64,000 nt of DNA from the NCBI GenBank assembly GCA_026413225.1, contig CM048554.1, forward strand, positions 50,269,963-50,333,962. The letters run 5' to 3'. The stretch is from Otis tarda. Its lineage: Eukaryota > Chordata > Aves > Otidiformes > Otididae. A model generated the notes under the pieces. The model worked only from the letters and a program-made list of their open reading frames with translations. It searched no databases and was not told the origin of the DNA. Both the position numbers and the translations under genes were made by a program. This document shows positions 24,397-36,692 of the stretch, one piece after another (positions within the stretch are counted from its first letter, which is position 1; each line of letters begins with the position of its first letter).

Positions 24397-24414
24397 GCCC
24401 CATGTTGGGTGCCA
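24397..24414 (-). other. Provirus primer-binding site, tRNA-Lys type
   Basis: The sense strand reads TGGCACCCAACATGGGGC, seven bases after the 5' LTR. It matches the 3' end complement of tRNA-Lys(1,2) at 16 of 18 positions. Both mismatches are G-to-A at CpG sites, so ordinary CpG decay explains them. Confidence 0.82.
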
Positions 24415-24421
24415 AAATAAC

Positions 24422-24860
24422 TGTCGTAGTTCAGCCCTGATCGGGACCAGACTACGCAGTCTCTCTCTCACTCCCCCCCACTCTCCGAGAGAATAGGAGG
24501 AGATTTGGCAAACAAAAGAAAACCAGAAGGAAAAAAAAAACAAACAAACACATGGGTTGAGATTGAACAAAAAGTAAATTTAACAGTAATGACAGTGATG
24601 GAACACAAATACAGTACAATAGCTCACAACAGATCTTCACACCCAGTCTCTTCCAAGTAGCAGGGGCTCCCTTCAGCACCCTCCTCACTTATATACTGAG
24701 CATGATGTCAGATGGGATGGAATAGCCCTTTGGCTAATTTGGGTAAATTAACCCCAGCTGTTAGCTAATTAGTTAACTATCCCAGCCATAGGGGCTACCA
24801 GCTTCAGTTCTCCACCCAGCTCAGGTAAATAGTAACTCTATCCTAGCCAGAACCAGGACA
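24422..24860 (-). repeat. Provirus 5' LTR (439 bp)
   Basis: Same termini as the partner LTR at 19325-19779. It is shorter by 15 bases (between ACAG repeats near 24590) and by one C, and shows one substitution near 24843. It is followed by the TCCTC target duplication at 24861-24865. Confidence 0.93.
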
Positions 24861-24925
24861 TCCTCATATGCCACTGTGTCAAGACAAATAGGTCTGCATT
24901 GCCAAGATCTTTTTTCCTTACTCTT

Positions 24926-25412
24926 TGTACAGGCTCTGGCTGGGATGGAGTTAACTTTCTTCACAGCACCCTCTATGGTGCTGTGTTCTGAATTTGTAGC
25001 TAAAACAGCACTGATAACACACAAACACCTTGGCTATTGCTGAAGAGTACTTCAACAGTGTCAAGCCTTTCTTTTTCCCACTCTGCCCCCTCATCTCACC
25101 TCAGTGGTAAAGCAGAGGTGGGCCAAGAAGCTGTTAGGGGACACAGCTGGGACAGCTGACCCAAACTGACAAAAGGAATATTCCATACTGTATAATCTCA
25201 TGCTTAGCAATAAAAACTGGGGCAGAAGGAGGACTCTGGGGAGACAGGGTTTTTACTTCCAAGGTGGCTGCTGCTCAGCGACTAGCAGTGGTCTGCTTGT
25301 GGGAGGTGGCGAGTGATGGCCTTTGCATCATTTGTTCCTCTCCCACTCCCTTTCTTTCAGTTGTTAAACATCTTCATTTTGATCTATGGCTTTTCTCACT
25401 TTCACTCCACAT
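24926..25412 (+). mobile_element. Decayed ERV LTR fragment
   Basis: It opens with 'ctggctgggatggagttaac', the start seen in many avian ERV LTRs and also similar to the sense start of the provirus LTR next door. It continues with a 'gggacagctgacccaaactgac' U3 block near 25150-25172, an AATAAAAAC region near 25209, and a 'cttttctcacttt' U5-type end near 25388-25402. Divergence is high and no target duplication is seen, so it is older than the neighbouring provirus. Ends are approximate. Confidence 0.7.
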
Positions 25413-28129
25413 CTGACTTCGTAGATGTGTTCTTTCAGAATTTTTGGACAAAGACTATTTGATTGTATCAGCATGTACACAATAAGCTTGCAAATTCATG
25501 TTTCTACCTCTTTATTATCACCTCTGTTTCTATACACTAATTTTTATTACCAAGATCATTTTTGCTCTGTGACTGTTATCATTACCCTCATCGAAAACAG
25601 AAGTATTTATTTTGTTTGGGATCCTTACTCAAATCATCCTTAATCTCAAGCACACCTTCACTGTACACAGGTCTTACCTTCTTACACACACACACAAAAA
25701 ATCTTTAGAACTTTTAACCATTTAACAGTCATTGCAAAGTCTAATTCAGCTTGACATCTTTACAGTTTTATTTCTATTCCTACATAGCATTCTCTATGAA
25801 TTTGCTGCCCCATTCCGCGGCGCTTGCAGACTCTGCTATCTCTAACTGCAAAGGTGCTTGTTCACTCAGGTAAGTCCGGGCACTACATCTCCAATTTCTT
25901 CCTTTGGTAAGGGCAGAGATTCTTCTTAATTCTATTACTTTTATTTTTAATAACCTCCAGGCCTTTTTTCCATTTAATCTCTGGGCTCTGCAATTCACCT
26001 TGTTTTATTAAAGTAGTCCTATTTGTTTGCTCTCTTTGGAAGCAAAAAGTGTACCTGCAGAACCAAAGACCAGTTTATTCTTCTATTTCATCTGAAACTA
26101 GTTATGAATACTCAACATTATTAGAAATATGATTGTCAAAAATAATGTCCTCTTCACTTAAAGCTGGTATCTAGACTTCCTGCTTCAGTGACTAGTTGAC
26201 GAAGAAACCTTTCATGCAGAACATACAGGAATGTTTGGGCCCTGTTCTTGTTCACAGAACTTTAATTTCCCAGCTATAAACTGGAGAATAAGTCTCTGCA
26301 ATGACACAGTTCTTAGTAGCAGTTCTCTCTAACAAATTACGCATCTAAATCCAAACCCAAGGATTTAAATTCCTAGATTATCTCAGTAGAATTAATTTAC
26401 TAGCCTTCTCTTCCCCTAGAATTATTTTATTCCAAAGAAATTATTTTCAATGTGTGCTGTCCTTTCTTCTTTCCTTTCCTCTTATCATTTAATTACTATT
26501 TGGTGCTATTCCACCATTTAGCTTTCATTTTTATCATTCCTGAATAAGCATATGCTTTTATACCTGAATTCCAAACGTATCTGTCATCCTATCATACTTC
26601 TGCTCTTTCTAAACTCAGTTTCATATCTGCAACCAGTACTTCACACTCCTATGTCATGGTGTCTGTTGCCTAGCATTTATGCACAAATATTTCCATTTTT
26701 CATACTGAGCACAGAAACTTCCATGTTTGTAGGCTTGCAGCTTCTACCAACTTCTTGGCTTTGGAGACCTTTGGCCCAAATCAATCTCATATTAGGCATA
26801 CCTATGTTCAAAGACAGACCTGGACCCTAGCTCCTTGGCAGGGTGGGGTCTCTTATGGCCAGCTACATCACTCTCACACATTCTTTGCAAACTACAACCA
26901 ATCTGCTAAAAAAACAAACAAAAAATCACCTATCTCCCAGGAACGCTTTTCAAAACCAAATCTCATAGTCTCTCTCAGCTTATTATTCCTGTCACCAACT
27001 TGGCAGGCAAAGCCTTGTGTCTCAGTCCCCGATTCTTTGGTTGCAGCCACTGGGTGTGCCAACCAGTCTGCCTTTGTCTTTTGCTCAAGCACTGTCACAA
27101 GCAAGATGTGTAAATTCCCTGTGAGCTAACCAAATATTGCTTTTATCTCAGTGACAGGACCCATCAGACACCTCTGTTTGCTAACTGTATCAGTAAGTGC
27201 TAGCATTCAGTAAAAACATTCTGTCCTGAATCAGACTCACTCCAAACTAGACATATCTGTAATTTGGTCTGCGGTCACTGAGCAACAAGACATGATGCCA
27301 GAAACATTTTTCCTCCCTGTCTGCCAGTCAAACATGAAATACTGTGCATGGCTTTGAAAAATCTTCGCAATACAGCATGGAGAATATCCGGTCAAGTTTA
27401 TACCCAATACAATTTACAAGGTAGCTATTTTGACCCACTGTTGTCACCTGGATTTCCAACACAGACCTAAACCACCACAGAATTTAACAGAAAAGCTACA
27501 CTGTTAATAAGTTTTGTAGTCTCAGGGAAAACAAGGACCAAATATGCTTTATCTACCAGAAGAGCTATGCATATAGAAGGACAGGGATATTAACTGCAGT
27601 ATTTAATGCTTCTAACTTAAATTTTTGGGAAACCAAACCAACTGTCAATAGGTTAGACACTCACATCTCTGGCATGAAGTTGAAACATTTTCATAATAAA
27701 CAAAAGAGCTATTACCACACACATCTTGAGTTACCATCAGCACTGAATTATATTACCTAAAAATTGTAAATGTGTATACTTATTTTAAAAAGAATCTGAA
27801 TAGCTTGTGCCTACTATGCTTCATGCATAAAGAATATAATTTAATTATGTAAAATTCTATTTAGCATAGCAGCATTGCATCCCAACCCTGTCTTAAGTTC
27901 ACAGATGAAGTTTTTAAGGGTCCTACAACTCCAAACATTGCAATGCTGCTCTCTGCTCCTTTTTTTTTATAATTACACTTTTTCATATATAAGTTGTTGC
28001 GTGCACAAAAATACCCATTCCTTGTCATAGAAGATTCCTTTCTGAAGGAAACAGAAGGCCCATACACAGACCAGACCCACTTCTCAGGGAAGTCTGCTGC
28101 CTCTCTGAGGTCCAATTCCTAGAGAAGTA
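25413..28129. other. Non-coding, presumed USH2A intron 3
   Basis: AT-rich DNA with pyrimidine-rich stretches near 26400-26530 and a short ACACAC run near 25684-25697. No exon, RNA gene or transposon recognised. Confidence 0.6.
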
Positions 28130-28990
28130 AGGAGGGGGGTCAGCAGAACTGCCACCTTGGGCTTCCGGAGAGCAGACTTTGGCCTTTTTAGGTAGCTGAT
28201 TGACAGAGTTCCTTGGAATGCAGTGCTGAAAGGCAAAGGAGTCCTGGAAGGCTGGACATTCTTCAAGAAGAAAATCTTAATCCCTTACGATCAGGAGCAG
28301 GCCACCCCCATGTGCCAAAAGACAAGTAAGCAGGGAAGAAGACTGGCCTGGCTGAACAGAGAGCTTTGGGTTGAACTCGAGGGGGGGGGTGGCAGGGAGA
28401 AGGGTATACAACTTTTGGAAGAAGGGGCAGGCATCATCCCCCTGTACTCAGGCCTAGGGAGGCTGCACCTTAAATAACAGGTTCCATTTTGGGCCCCTCC
28501 CTGCAAGACAGACACTGAGGTACTGGAGCATGGCCAAAGCAGCAAAGCAGAACAACAAAGCTGGTGAAGGGTCTGGAGCACAAGCCTCGTGAGGAGTGAC
28601 TGAGGGAGGTGGAGTTGGTTAGCCTGGAGAAAAGGAGGCTGAGGGGACACCTTATCCCTCTCTACAACTACCTGAAAGGAGGTTGTAGGGAGGCAGGTGC
28701 CAGTCTCTTCTCCCAATTAACAAGTGATAGGACAAGAGGAAACAGCCTCAAGTTGTGCCAGGGGAGGTTTAGACTGGATATTAGAAAAAAATTTCTTCAC
28801 TGAAAGGGTCATCAAGCATTGGAACAGGCTGCCCAGGGAGGAGGTTGAGTCACCATCCCTGAAGGTATTTAAAAGATGTGTAGATGTGGTGCTTCAGGAC
28901 ATGGTTTAGTAGTGCAGTCAGCAGTGTTAGGTTAACAGTTGGACTTGATGATCTTAAAGACATTATCCAACCTAAATGATTCTATGATTT
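28130..28990 (+). mobile_element. Older CR1 LINE with internal deletion
   Basis: The left part (28130-28380) encodes the CR1 endonuclease-RT linker: ATLGFRRADFGLF near 28148-28190, then GKGVLEGW near 28232-28255 and GRRLAWLNREL near 28335-28370. After a G-rich patch near 28380 the sequence jumps to the C-terminal RT/3' region ([22 protein letters not shown]-type sequence near 28618-28685, HWNRLPREE near 28818-28845). It ends with 'gattctatgattt' near 28978-28990. The RT core is gone. Its 3' half is about 98% identical by eye to 53938-54340. Confidence 0.9.
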
Positions 28991-29480
28991 CACACTTTCA
29001 ATTCAGGAATAGCACTTAGTTGCCTCATAAAAGAACATTCATAAATATTATCTTTAGTCCAAAAAACATATCAAGCAAGCTGTCAACTAGTCGCAATAGA
29101 TTTTATTTTTTTAAAAACAGGAGATGTCACCCAGCTCTGGCTAGATCCCCAGTAAAAAGAATGCCAAATAATGGTCCACATTCTGCAAAGTACATAAGAA
29201 GGTGCTGAAGCTACTGTTAGTTTAGTTAACGCTAACAGCTTGTGGCTAAACATCACAGCCACATACATAACGTCACGTCCCACAACAATTTCCCCTTTCT
29301 TTCTACAGAAGAAGATTATATAGCAACTACACTGGTAACACCATGCCTACTTGAAAACCAGCATGGCTGTAGGATGAGCACAAAATTTCCTAATTTCAGA
29401 GCCACCAAGCTCAGTTCTAGGGTTTGTCTTTGCTAAAAAAAAAATAAAAAAATAAAGGTTGTGCCTGCAGCAGTGACACC
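28433..29480 (+). repeat. Direct duplication, copy A (intron 3 side)
   Basis: The block is repeated in the same orientation at 53819-55095, about 25.4 kb away. Similarity starts inside the CR1, is close to identical from about 28560, is broken by a short unmatched patch at about 28972-29003, and then resumes. From about 29024 to 29320 I see no difference from copy B. The final 29321-29440 stretch shows one substitution and an A-run length difference. The shared non-CR1 part has no recognisable gene. It holds a 7-bp inverted repeat (CTGTTAG/CTAACAG near 29213-29237). Confidence 0.92.
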
Positions 29481-31524
29481 AAAGTGAGATTGCTAATCCT
29501 TTATGGTTATTAGAGGCAGTTTTGCCTCAACAAGACAGCATGGAAGTCTACATGGTCTGACTGGCTTGGAAAAGCTTGAAATAGGAGTAGGTTGTTATTG
29601 CACGCAGCTCCCTCTGCTGCCACTACCCCAGGTAGCTCATCTACAGCCCACAGGAGGGTCTCTCCTCCACACTGCAGTGTCCATCTCTACTGCATGCATC
29701 ATCTGGGGAGAAGGTTGGTTAGTCAGAGAAGTCATAGGTCACACTTGTGGTAAGATCAGGTGATTTGTACTTTCAGGTGCAAACTCCAGCTCTCCCACAG
29801 ACATTAACTAAAATTACTAATGTCTAAAAAACTACATAGTACTTTATCTTCAGAAGACTTTTTCATCAGCTTAAGGAAACACCTACATTCAAGTACATAT
29901 TATCATGATATAAATATATATCAAACACTACGATAGTCTGAAGACACAGACACTTCCATATGAATGTTACTTTTGCATATTTTCGTATGGTCTCTCACAT
30001 TCTCATTTTCCATTTATTGCTACATTTATGGGGAAAAAAAAGCTTTTGGGCAGCTGCTAAAATTTAAAAAAAAAAAAAAAAAAAAAAACACCCAACTTTG
30101 CCTAAAGTTTCACAGCCAGATTTAGTGCTAAATGGATCATGCTGCAGCTATGGGAAGCTGATTCTTTCAATGCCACAGATCACATAATGTGAGTTTCTAC
30201 CCTGAGCTCAGAAACTGGGAAAATATAGTAAGTCTGCAGTCCCTTTTAAGGGTCTAGAAGCTACACTCCTTTACTCCTGCTATGCATTGAAAAACTTTCC
30301 CCCAAAAAACAAAGGACTAAATTCTACAGAGTGCTTGAGGGTTCTTTGTAATACAATTTAAGATGTGCTTGTATTTAAACCCAGCCCTTTCACTCCTCAC
30401 TTTGCTATCCCAGTCTTCAGCAGTTTCTGAGGCTACTACAAAATGTGGCTGATAGCAGCAGCAGTAATATAGCACCCTTGGAGTGTCTGAAGTGTAAAGT
30501 TCATTAGTTGTACCTTAAGGTCACTCTTTTAATCCAACAGTCAAAATCTTATTCACACTACCATGCTGTTATCCTGGAAAAAAAAGAAAACTGCAAAAAA
30601 AATCAAGACATCAACTTAGCTGCTTCTTACAAGTGACAAGATCAGCACTAAAAATCCAAATCACAGTCAATACCTTTTAGCAAGTCTCAAGAAAGCAGCA
30701 AAACTATTCTTGATTGTGCTGTAAACCAAATAAAACTTAATAGAATGGATAAAGGAAATGAAGGAAGGAGAAGATAAACATTTCAATACCTGATAATTGT
30801 GTTTTATAATTATTGGTTGAACTTGGCTTACAAATAGAATTTACTAGAGTGCCTTTTGGGAATTACAAGACATGCAAATAACTGAATTTTAATTTCTTCT
30901 TTGTTTGTTTACTGATTTTTGTACATACAGTTTAAATTTTAACAAACTCAAATTTGCTTTATCCTCAGTGATATTTGTACAGTTATTAAAAAGTTATGTC
31001 AACAGAAGACTTAGAACACAGGGATTGTGTTTTAACAATTCTAAATCATATTTTTAAAATAAGAGTCAATAGCTTTGTAACTTTCTGGCTTGATTGATGC
31101 TGCACAAACTCATACATGTTTACTTATGTGCACTGTAAGAAGTTTTTTAAATTAAATGGGACACACCTCTAAGATAAGTACATTAGCATGTTTAGATGAG
31201 GATGACATTCTCTTCTTTAGGAAATAATCTCAGAGACCCAATACCTATTGGTAACATTAGAAATAAGTAGCTTTTCTTCACTCCAAATACTCATGTTAAG
31301 GGTGAGAATTTTCTAGTCTTGTTTGTTCAGAAGGGGAGCATCATTTCTTTTCAGTGTGAAATTAGCAATTGCCTCAAAATGAGCTCCCAAATTAAGACCC
31401 TTACCTACAAGACTCAAGTTATAATTACATTCCCCAATTTACCCCTTTATTTTTATACAGTTATACCATTCTCACACAAACATTGTATTCCAACAAATAT
31501 TACATGGTTCTTATTTTTACTCAC
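29481..31524. other. Non-coding, start of USH2A intron 3
   Basis: The splice donor of exon 3 lies at its right end (31519-31524, minus strand GTGAGT). It contains an A23 run at 30066-30088. Nothing else recognised. Confidence 0.65.
30066..30088. repeat. A23 homopolymer
   Basis: An uninterrupted run of 23 A in presumed intron 3. No adjacent retroposon body is recognised. Confidence 0.9.
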
Positions 31525-31690
31525 CTGCACACTAAGATGAATCCATTTCTTCACAAGAATTCTCCCCAGTGTCATTACTTTTATTGGCGGCTGCAAACCA
31601 TTTACTGTGCGATAATAAAACATGGTCTCTTTCTCAGAGATTGTGAGTTTGAACACAGTCTGCCCATCAATAGCCTTTTCTATCACACAC
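31525..31690 (-). CDS. USH2A: USH2A (usherin), coding exon 3
   Basis: A 166-nt exon on the minus strand. The upstream acceptor is a pyrimidine-rich tract ending CCAAAG (AG at 31691-31692) and the donor is CAG|GTGAGT at 31519-31524. Its first base completes the split Met codon from exon 2. It then encodes 55 residues (about 163-217): CVIEKAIDGQTVFKLTISEK, then MFYYRTVNGLQPPIKVMTLG and RILVKKWIHLSVQ. This is part of the N-terminal laminin-G-like domain of usherin and is almost unchanged from the mammalian protein as I recall it. The 166-nt length equals human exon 3. Usherin is a very large extracellular/transmembrane protein of photoreceptor periciliary membrane and hair-cell ankle links, and of basement membranes. 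I could not locate exon 4 to the left. Confidence 0.96.
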
Positions 31691-34600
31691 CTTTGGAAAT
31701 AACCAAGAAAAACAACATAAGGTCAGAGGCACACACATATACACATTCTTGCCAAGGTGCTATCCTGTAAAGTGATGCTAACCAGAATGCATTAAAATAA
31801 ACGTTAAAAATACAGCTCCTGAGAAGATGCTCAGTGACAGTGAAAGTCACAAGGTGTACTAAGTGTAAAAGAACTTTAACAAAGATAATTGTCTTAATCT
31901 GTGAGATATGTTTATGTTTTTTAGTTTAGTGCATGCAACCTCAGTTCACTTGGGGGTGGAAGAGGGGTCCACTTGGCCTCCTCTCTTCAGGGTTCCATGA
32001 CAGAAACCACAGTGGCTGGCCAGAACTGTGCAGGTCTCTGCTGCACTTTTCATACAAAGCTGTGCAACATAGTACATCCTGTGGGGGCACTTACATTTTT
32101 CTTAGTCTAACAAGGCAAATTTAAAAATTTGCAGTACAAACGACATGTTGTGGAAATAAGTCTTCCATCTTTCCAACAAATTTGTCCAGATAAGATAGCA
32201 ACAACACTCGCTTCCCCTACACTCTCCCTTTGACACAGCCTCTCTTTAACCTAAGAGAACCAGAGCAATGCAAGAAGGCTGTCCGGTCACTTGTTAGGTT
32301 TTTTCCCCACAAAATTCACATCAATATCAAATGCAACACTGACACATAAGGCAAAAGCATACCATCCACAGCAACCTACACTGCATATCTAGCTGCATAC
32401 CTAGCTACTGAAATATTTTTGCCAATTCAATCACCATGTTGTCAAGAATTCTGAGAAAGCATATATGCTTGTGAAACAGCTATATATTTTATTAAGATAG
32501 TCATCAGTATAACAAAAATTATAAAGTTCTGCATTCCCATTTCAGCTGCTTGAGAAATCCAGTCCTCAATTTACTGACCCATAAAAAGCCAAATATTTTA
32601 ACAGTTACACCAGACTAAATTACTGCACTAAGTCACAAGAGAAGCATATAAAGTCTGCATGAGATCAGAATTTACTTAGATGTATTTCAGAAAAAGAAAC
32701 AAAACAAGCAAAAAACTTATCTACCAATAAGCATCTTCATCACCTACTCTGCATTTATAACAGGAAAGTATCAAAAAGGCTGTTCCTTGATACTGTAATT
32801 ACTCACTAATTAACCTTTAAATCCAAGAGAAAAATTAATTTATTTTAACTGTTACCATTTTAGCATGCTGGAATGTAGTCAATAAAATAACTTGCAAAAT
32901 CCAGACTTCTGTTTTCCAAATCTTACTAAAAACATGTTTCTTAATATATTGTTGACTTGTCTTTTCAATATTTTGTTTGCTTGTAAACATGCTAGTTTTG
33001 CTAGATAATAAATGTGAGGGAAGGCTCAACTAAGTAGCAAAATATTTAGGAACTGGATTTACCCAGTTCCTGTTTATTTTAGTTATCTAAAACTAACATC
33101 CCCACATTGTTTTTATCCCCAAAGGTGTCATGACTTAAGAAGGGAAGTGACCTTGATGTACATCACTTTGAAAACTGGAAAGAACAAACGTGAACTGCAA
33201 CTCACTACTGATAGAGAAAAATTGAGAGCAGAAGAGAGAGGAGGGAAAAGGAGAAGAACAAAAAAAACCCCACAAACTAGTGCTAACAGGTGAAATAGGA
33301 ATAAGCATTACTTCTGACTCTGAGCACAATTTTCAGCCATTATTACAGAGAGAAACCACTGCTCTTTGTGAAGTTTCCAACTTGCAGTCCCACAGAGCCA
33401 ATTCCTGACTACGTTATTCTCTATGGTAGAGTTGGAGAGAGAAAAAACAAACAACAAATCTGCTTGTTCAGCTTTCAAAGAGAAAAATATTCTAGAGAAC
33501 CTAACACGGCTGCACTTGTGATCCCTACACATTAACTGAAGCAGTTGCAGATAGGAACATCTGCACGGGTTAAAAATCAGACATATGGTATCTTAAGGCA
33601 ACTCCTCCTTTCAGTCTAATTCCTCACATAAAACATTTGAATGGATATAAAGTAATAGGATACTATTTTAGTCCTTTGGATAAATAAAGTTTAAAAAATA
33701 CCTCCACCACCCACTTCACAATCAGGCCATTCCCGCTGACTCTTTTGCATGTAAAAGGCCCCAGTTCATTTCTTTCCCATCATCAATGTCTTCTGGTCAT
33801 CTAACTTCCAGCTAGCCCAGTTCACACTAAACTTATATAAGCTGCCTGTAATGATTACTCATATATGCTAAGCTTCTGGTCATATTCTTATCCTATTCCA
33901 TTGCAAAGGGTTATCATTATTTCCTACATTGTGCTAAGGCTTACTTACAGGCTACACACAGGTCTTCTGAAAGTATTTACATTAACTGATGACTACACAC
34001 AGTAAGAGGAAGGATGGGGAAAGAACAAAATTCAGTCCCGTTCACTTATTGCACTTACTGCCTAAAGGGAAAATAAATTTAAAGACTGGAGTACAAAAGT
34101 CAGTGTTTTCTCAATATTCTCTTGCTTTTCTTCAAGATTTCCAATATGCAGTGACTTAAAAGCATACCTACAAATATCTATACATCTTAGAAGAACACTG
34201 GGGTATGAAATAAACCCTTAACATGACCTGACTTTCCTCTCTCTTTATATGAAAGTGAATTCGTTCCCTCTGCTATTCTCTTACATGGGCACATGCCTAA
34301 CAGAAATATCACAGTCTTTACAAGGATGCAATGGGATATCACACAGCAAGACACCTAGTTTCTTTCCTAAGTGCTCTCTAGCAGCCAGACCACGTAACAT
34401 ACAGCACAAAGAAACAAATTAGCATGGCATGTCCAAACACCATGGGTGTGCTGTACTTGATATAAGAGCACTTTGCCAGTGAACAAAGTAACTTGTTAAA
34501 CTTTCAATTATTCTACTGGTATGGTGAAAGGTTGGTTCTGGCTCATCTTCCTAGTGTTTTGGTGGCAGTGTAAAGACTTTGTTAGAATGAGTCGCAGTTC

Positions 34601-36692
34601 CATGAAGTCCCTTCTCCAGTGATAATGGGGTTTAAAAGGTCTCACAAATTACATCTACCAGGGACAATTCCCTGTCAGGGACTGAAAAATATAGGACATC
34701 CGGTAAGTCAAATCCTTCTGCTAACCTGAAGGACTCACTAAACCAACAGAACAAAAGAAAAAACATCTTAGTTTGCTGTTAAACTATTTCTCTTTTGTAG
34801 GATGCCTTCCAAGTCAAGCTTCAGCACCTATTCATGCACAACTACCCTTTCTCCACAACTGGAGCTTTGTATTCCTTTTACAAAGGAAAAAAAAAAAAAA
34901 AAACCAACAAGCTTCTTTTTGTGAACAGTGAAAAAAAGAGTCCAGACAGTGGCATATCATCCTGACCACTGGAATAACTGTTATCCAACTCAGATTTTTA
35001 AGACTGGACTCTACCATTGTCATTTCTACATGTCAAGTAGCAGCAATCTCACAAGGCAAAAGATTGATCTATTACAAAAATTGAATAAAAACATTTAGAT
35101 TTTAAAGTGATCTATAAAACCCACTGAACAGGAATACGTACATTGTGTAGTTATTAACACAGCAGCAATTGGAGGCTAATGTCTTACACTAGTCCACAGA
35201 TAATCAGACATCGGTAGAGTCTGGTTTCTGCACAGCACTTAATCATTTGAAACTAAGGACATACATTTAATTGGTTCAGGCTCCATGCAAGCAAAAGTCT
35301 ATCCCATGAACAGAGGAGTTTCATGCATCTCATGCAACACATCAATGAAACAGCATTCTTGGAAATTAGCAGGATATCTCTGCATCAAGTTAGGCATGTG
35401 CTCTGCTGAACAAGACTGTGATATGCCCATATGTCTGTGGACATGGCACAGGACAACTCCAGGAACAGACTCTCTGGCATTCAATATTCAAACACTACAC
35501 AGAAAATGCTGTGTCAAAGCTACAGAGACACCTTTACACATACCTTCAGCTAAGATGATTTAACTTCAGCTCAAACTAAAGTCACTTTTGCTCTGCAGAT
35601 CTCATTTATTTCTCCTCTGTAACCACAATTTCTATAGCTATGTTGATTTTTTTAAAGGTAATTATCCTTGCATAAGCAGACTATAATTTTACCTATATTG
35701 TTACAATTTTTAGAAATTTCTATTGTTTTTTATTATTTTCACACCTCTGGGCAACTTATTATTTTACAGCAGCATGCACAATAAGTATCAAAAATACTAC
35801 AACAAAGCAGATCATTATTTTTGTTTTAAGAATAAGTTACAAGTACAGAAACATTTGTGACATACACTCTGAAGGAACATACTATACTTTTTGTTTGTTT
35901 CACTTTAAAGAGAATATGCACAACCAAGGTAAGAAAGAGTAGGAGGTTCTGCATTTTGCAATGGATGAAAGGAACTTTTTTTTTCAGGATTTGTGATGCA
36001 TTTTTTAAAAAGCAAGTTCTTCATTATAGTAAGGTCCAGCCAAGCTGAAGGGCGACTTATAACAGCAATATTTACGATAAATTGACACGTAGGCAAATAA
36101 AAGAGCATACTTAGCCATGACTGTTTTGCAAACAACTAGTGAAACTTCAGTAGCAGTTTGAAGAGTGGAATCTTTTGCAAGTAGCAATTCAACATTCTCC
36201 AGATCTTCTGGAAAAACTATGACCACTCTTCTATAGCTCGAGAATATTCATTTGGGAGGATCTGGGGGTTTTCCTTGTTTCTTTTTAAGGAGTAAACTTA
36301 TGTTGGGGGATTCCTAAAATTTTATATATATTTTTTTTTTCATCAGGAAGCAGCAACAGCACAAACTCCAGATGACATGTATTTCTGGCAGCTTTTAGAA
36401 GACAGAATGTGAATTAGAAATACAAGTTTAGATTTTTAAGAACAGACACGCACATGACGCAGGAATAGTTCCCGCTGAAAGCAATTTGGCTATCATCTGA
36501 GTCAATGCCACTGAAACTGAACCTACTCGTCTTGACATTTGCAAAGACCCCAACCTAAATACAGCTTTTAAACGTCACAGTTTCTCACTGTACCTTTTTA
36601 AAATTTTAAATAGCTTGCTAATAATGACTGTGACTACAATGATCAATTTTTTTAAGAGCACCGGGAAAGTAAACACCTTCAATACTACTTAC
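31691..36692 (-). other. USH2A: USH2A intron 2
   Basis: About 5.0 kb between a GTAAGT donor (36687-36692) and an AG acceptor (31691-31692), both on the minus strand. It contains an A-run near 34887-34903. I recognise no transposon or further exon inside. Confidence 0.88.

Larger units (their letters stand above)
19325..24860 (-). mobile_element. Defective endogenous provirus, 5.5 kb, LTR-gag-pol remnant-LTR
   Basis: A complete LTR-bounded insertion on the minus strand with a perfect 5-bp target duplication, TCCTC, at 19320-19324 and 24861-24865. Order in the sense direction: 5' LTR (24422-24860), primer site (24397-24414), gag-like frame, protease, C-terminal RT part, RNase H, integrase, purine tract, 3' LTR (19325-19779). 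The RT catalytic core is missing and there is no env. Pol has several stops and frame breaks. The LTRs differ by one substitution, a 15-base indel and one C in a homopolymer, so the insertion is recent. The Lys-like primer site suggests a class II (ERVK) origin, whereas a 5-bp duplication is more typical of ERVL; I leave the class open. It is in the same orientation as USH2A, inside its presumed intron 3. Confidence 0.93.

Noticed and set aside
28380-28432. G-rich patch in the older CR1 as a regulatory element
   Set aside because: It sits at the internal deletion joint of a dead CR1 and is better read as decayed repeat sequence.
29020-29208. A 62-codon frame identical at 54396-54584, possible small gene family
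   Set aside because: The identity is explained by the duplication of the whole DNA block. The sequence has no signal, domain or codon-level evidence of selection.
1-31524. USH2A exon 4
   Set aside because: I searched the minus strand by eye for the laminin-G continuation (a FFING-type motif) and found no match. It probably lies beyond the left edge, though a divergent exon could be missed.
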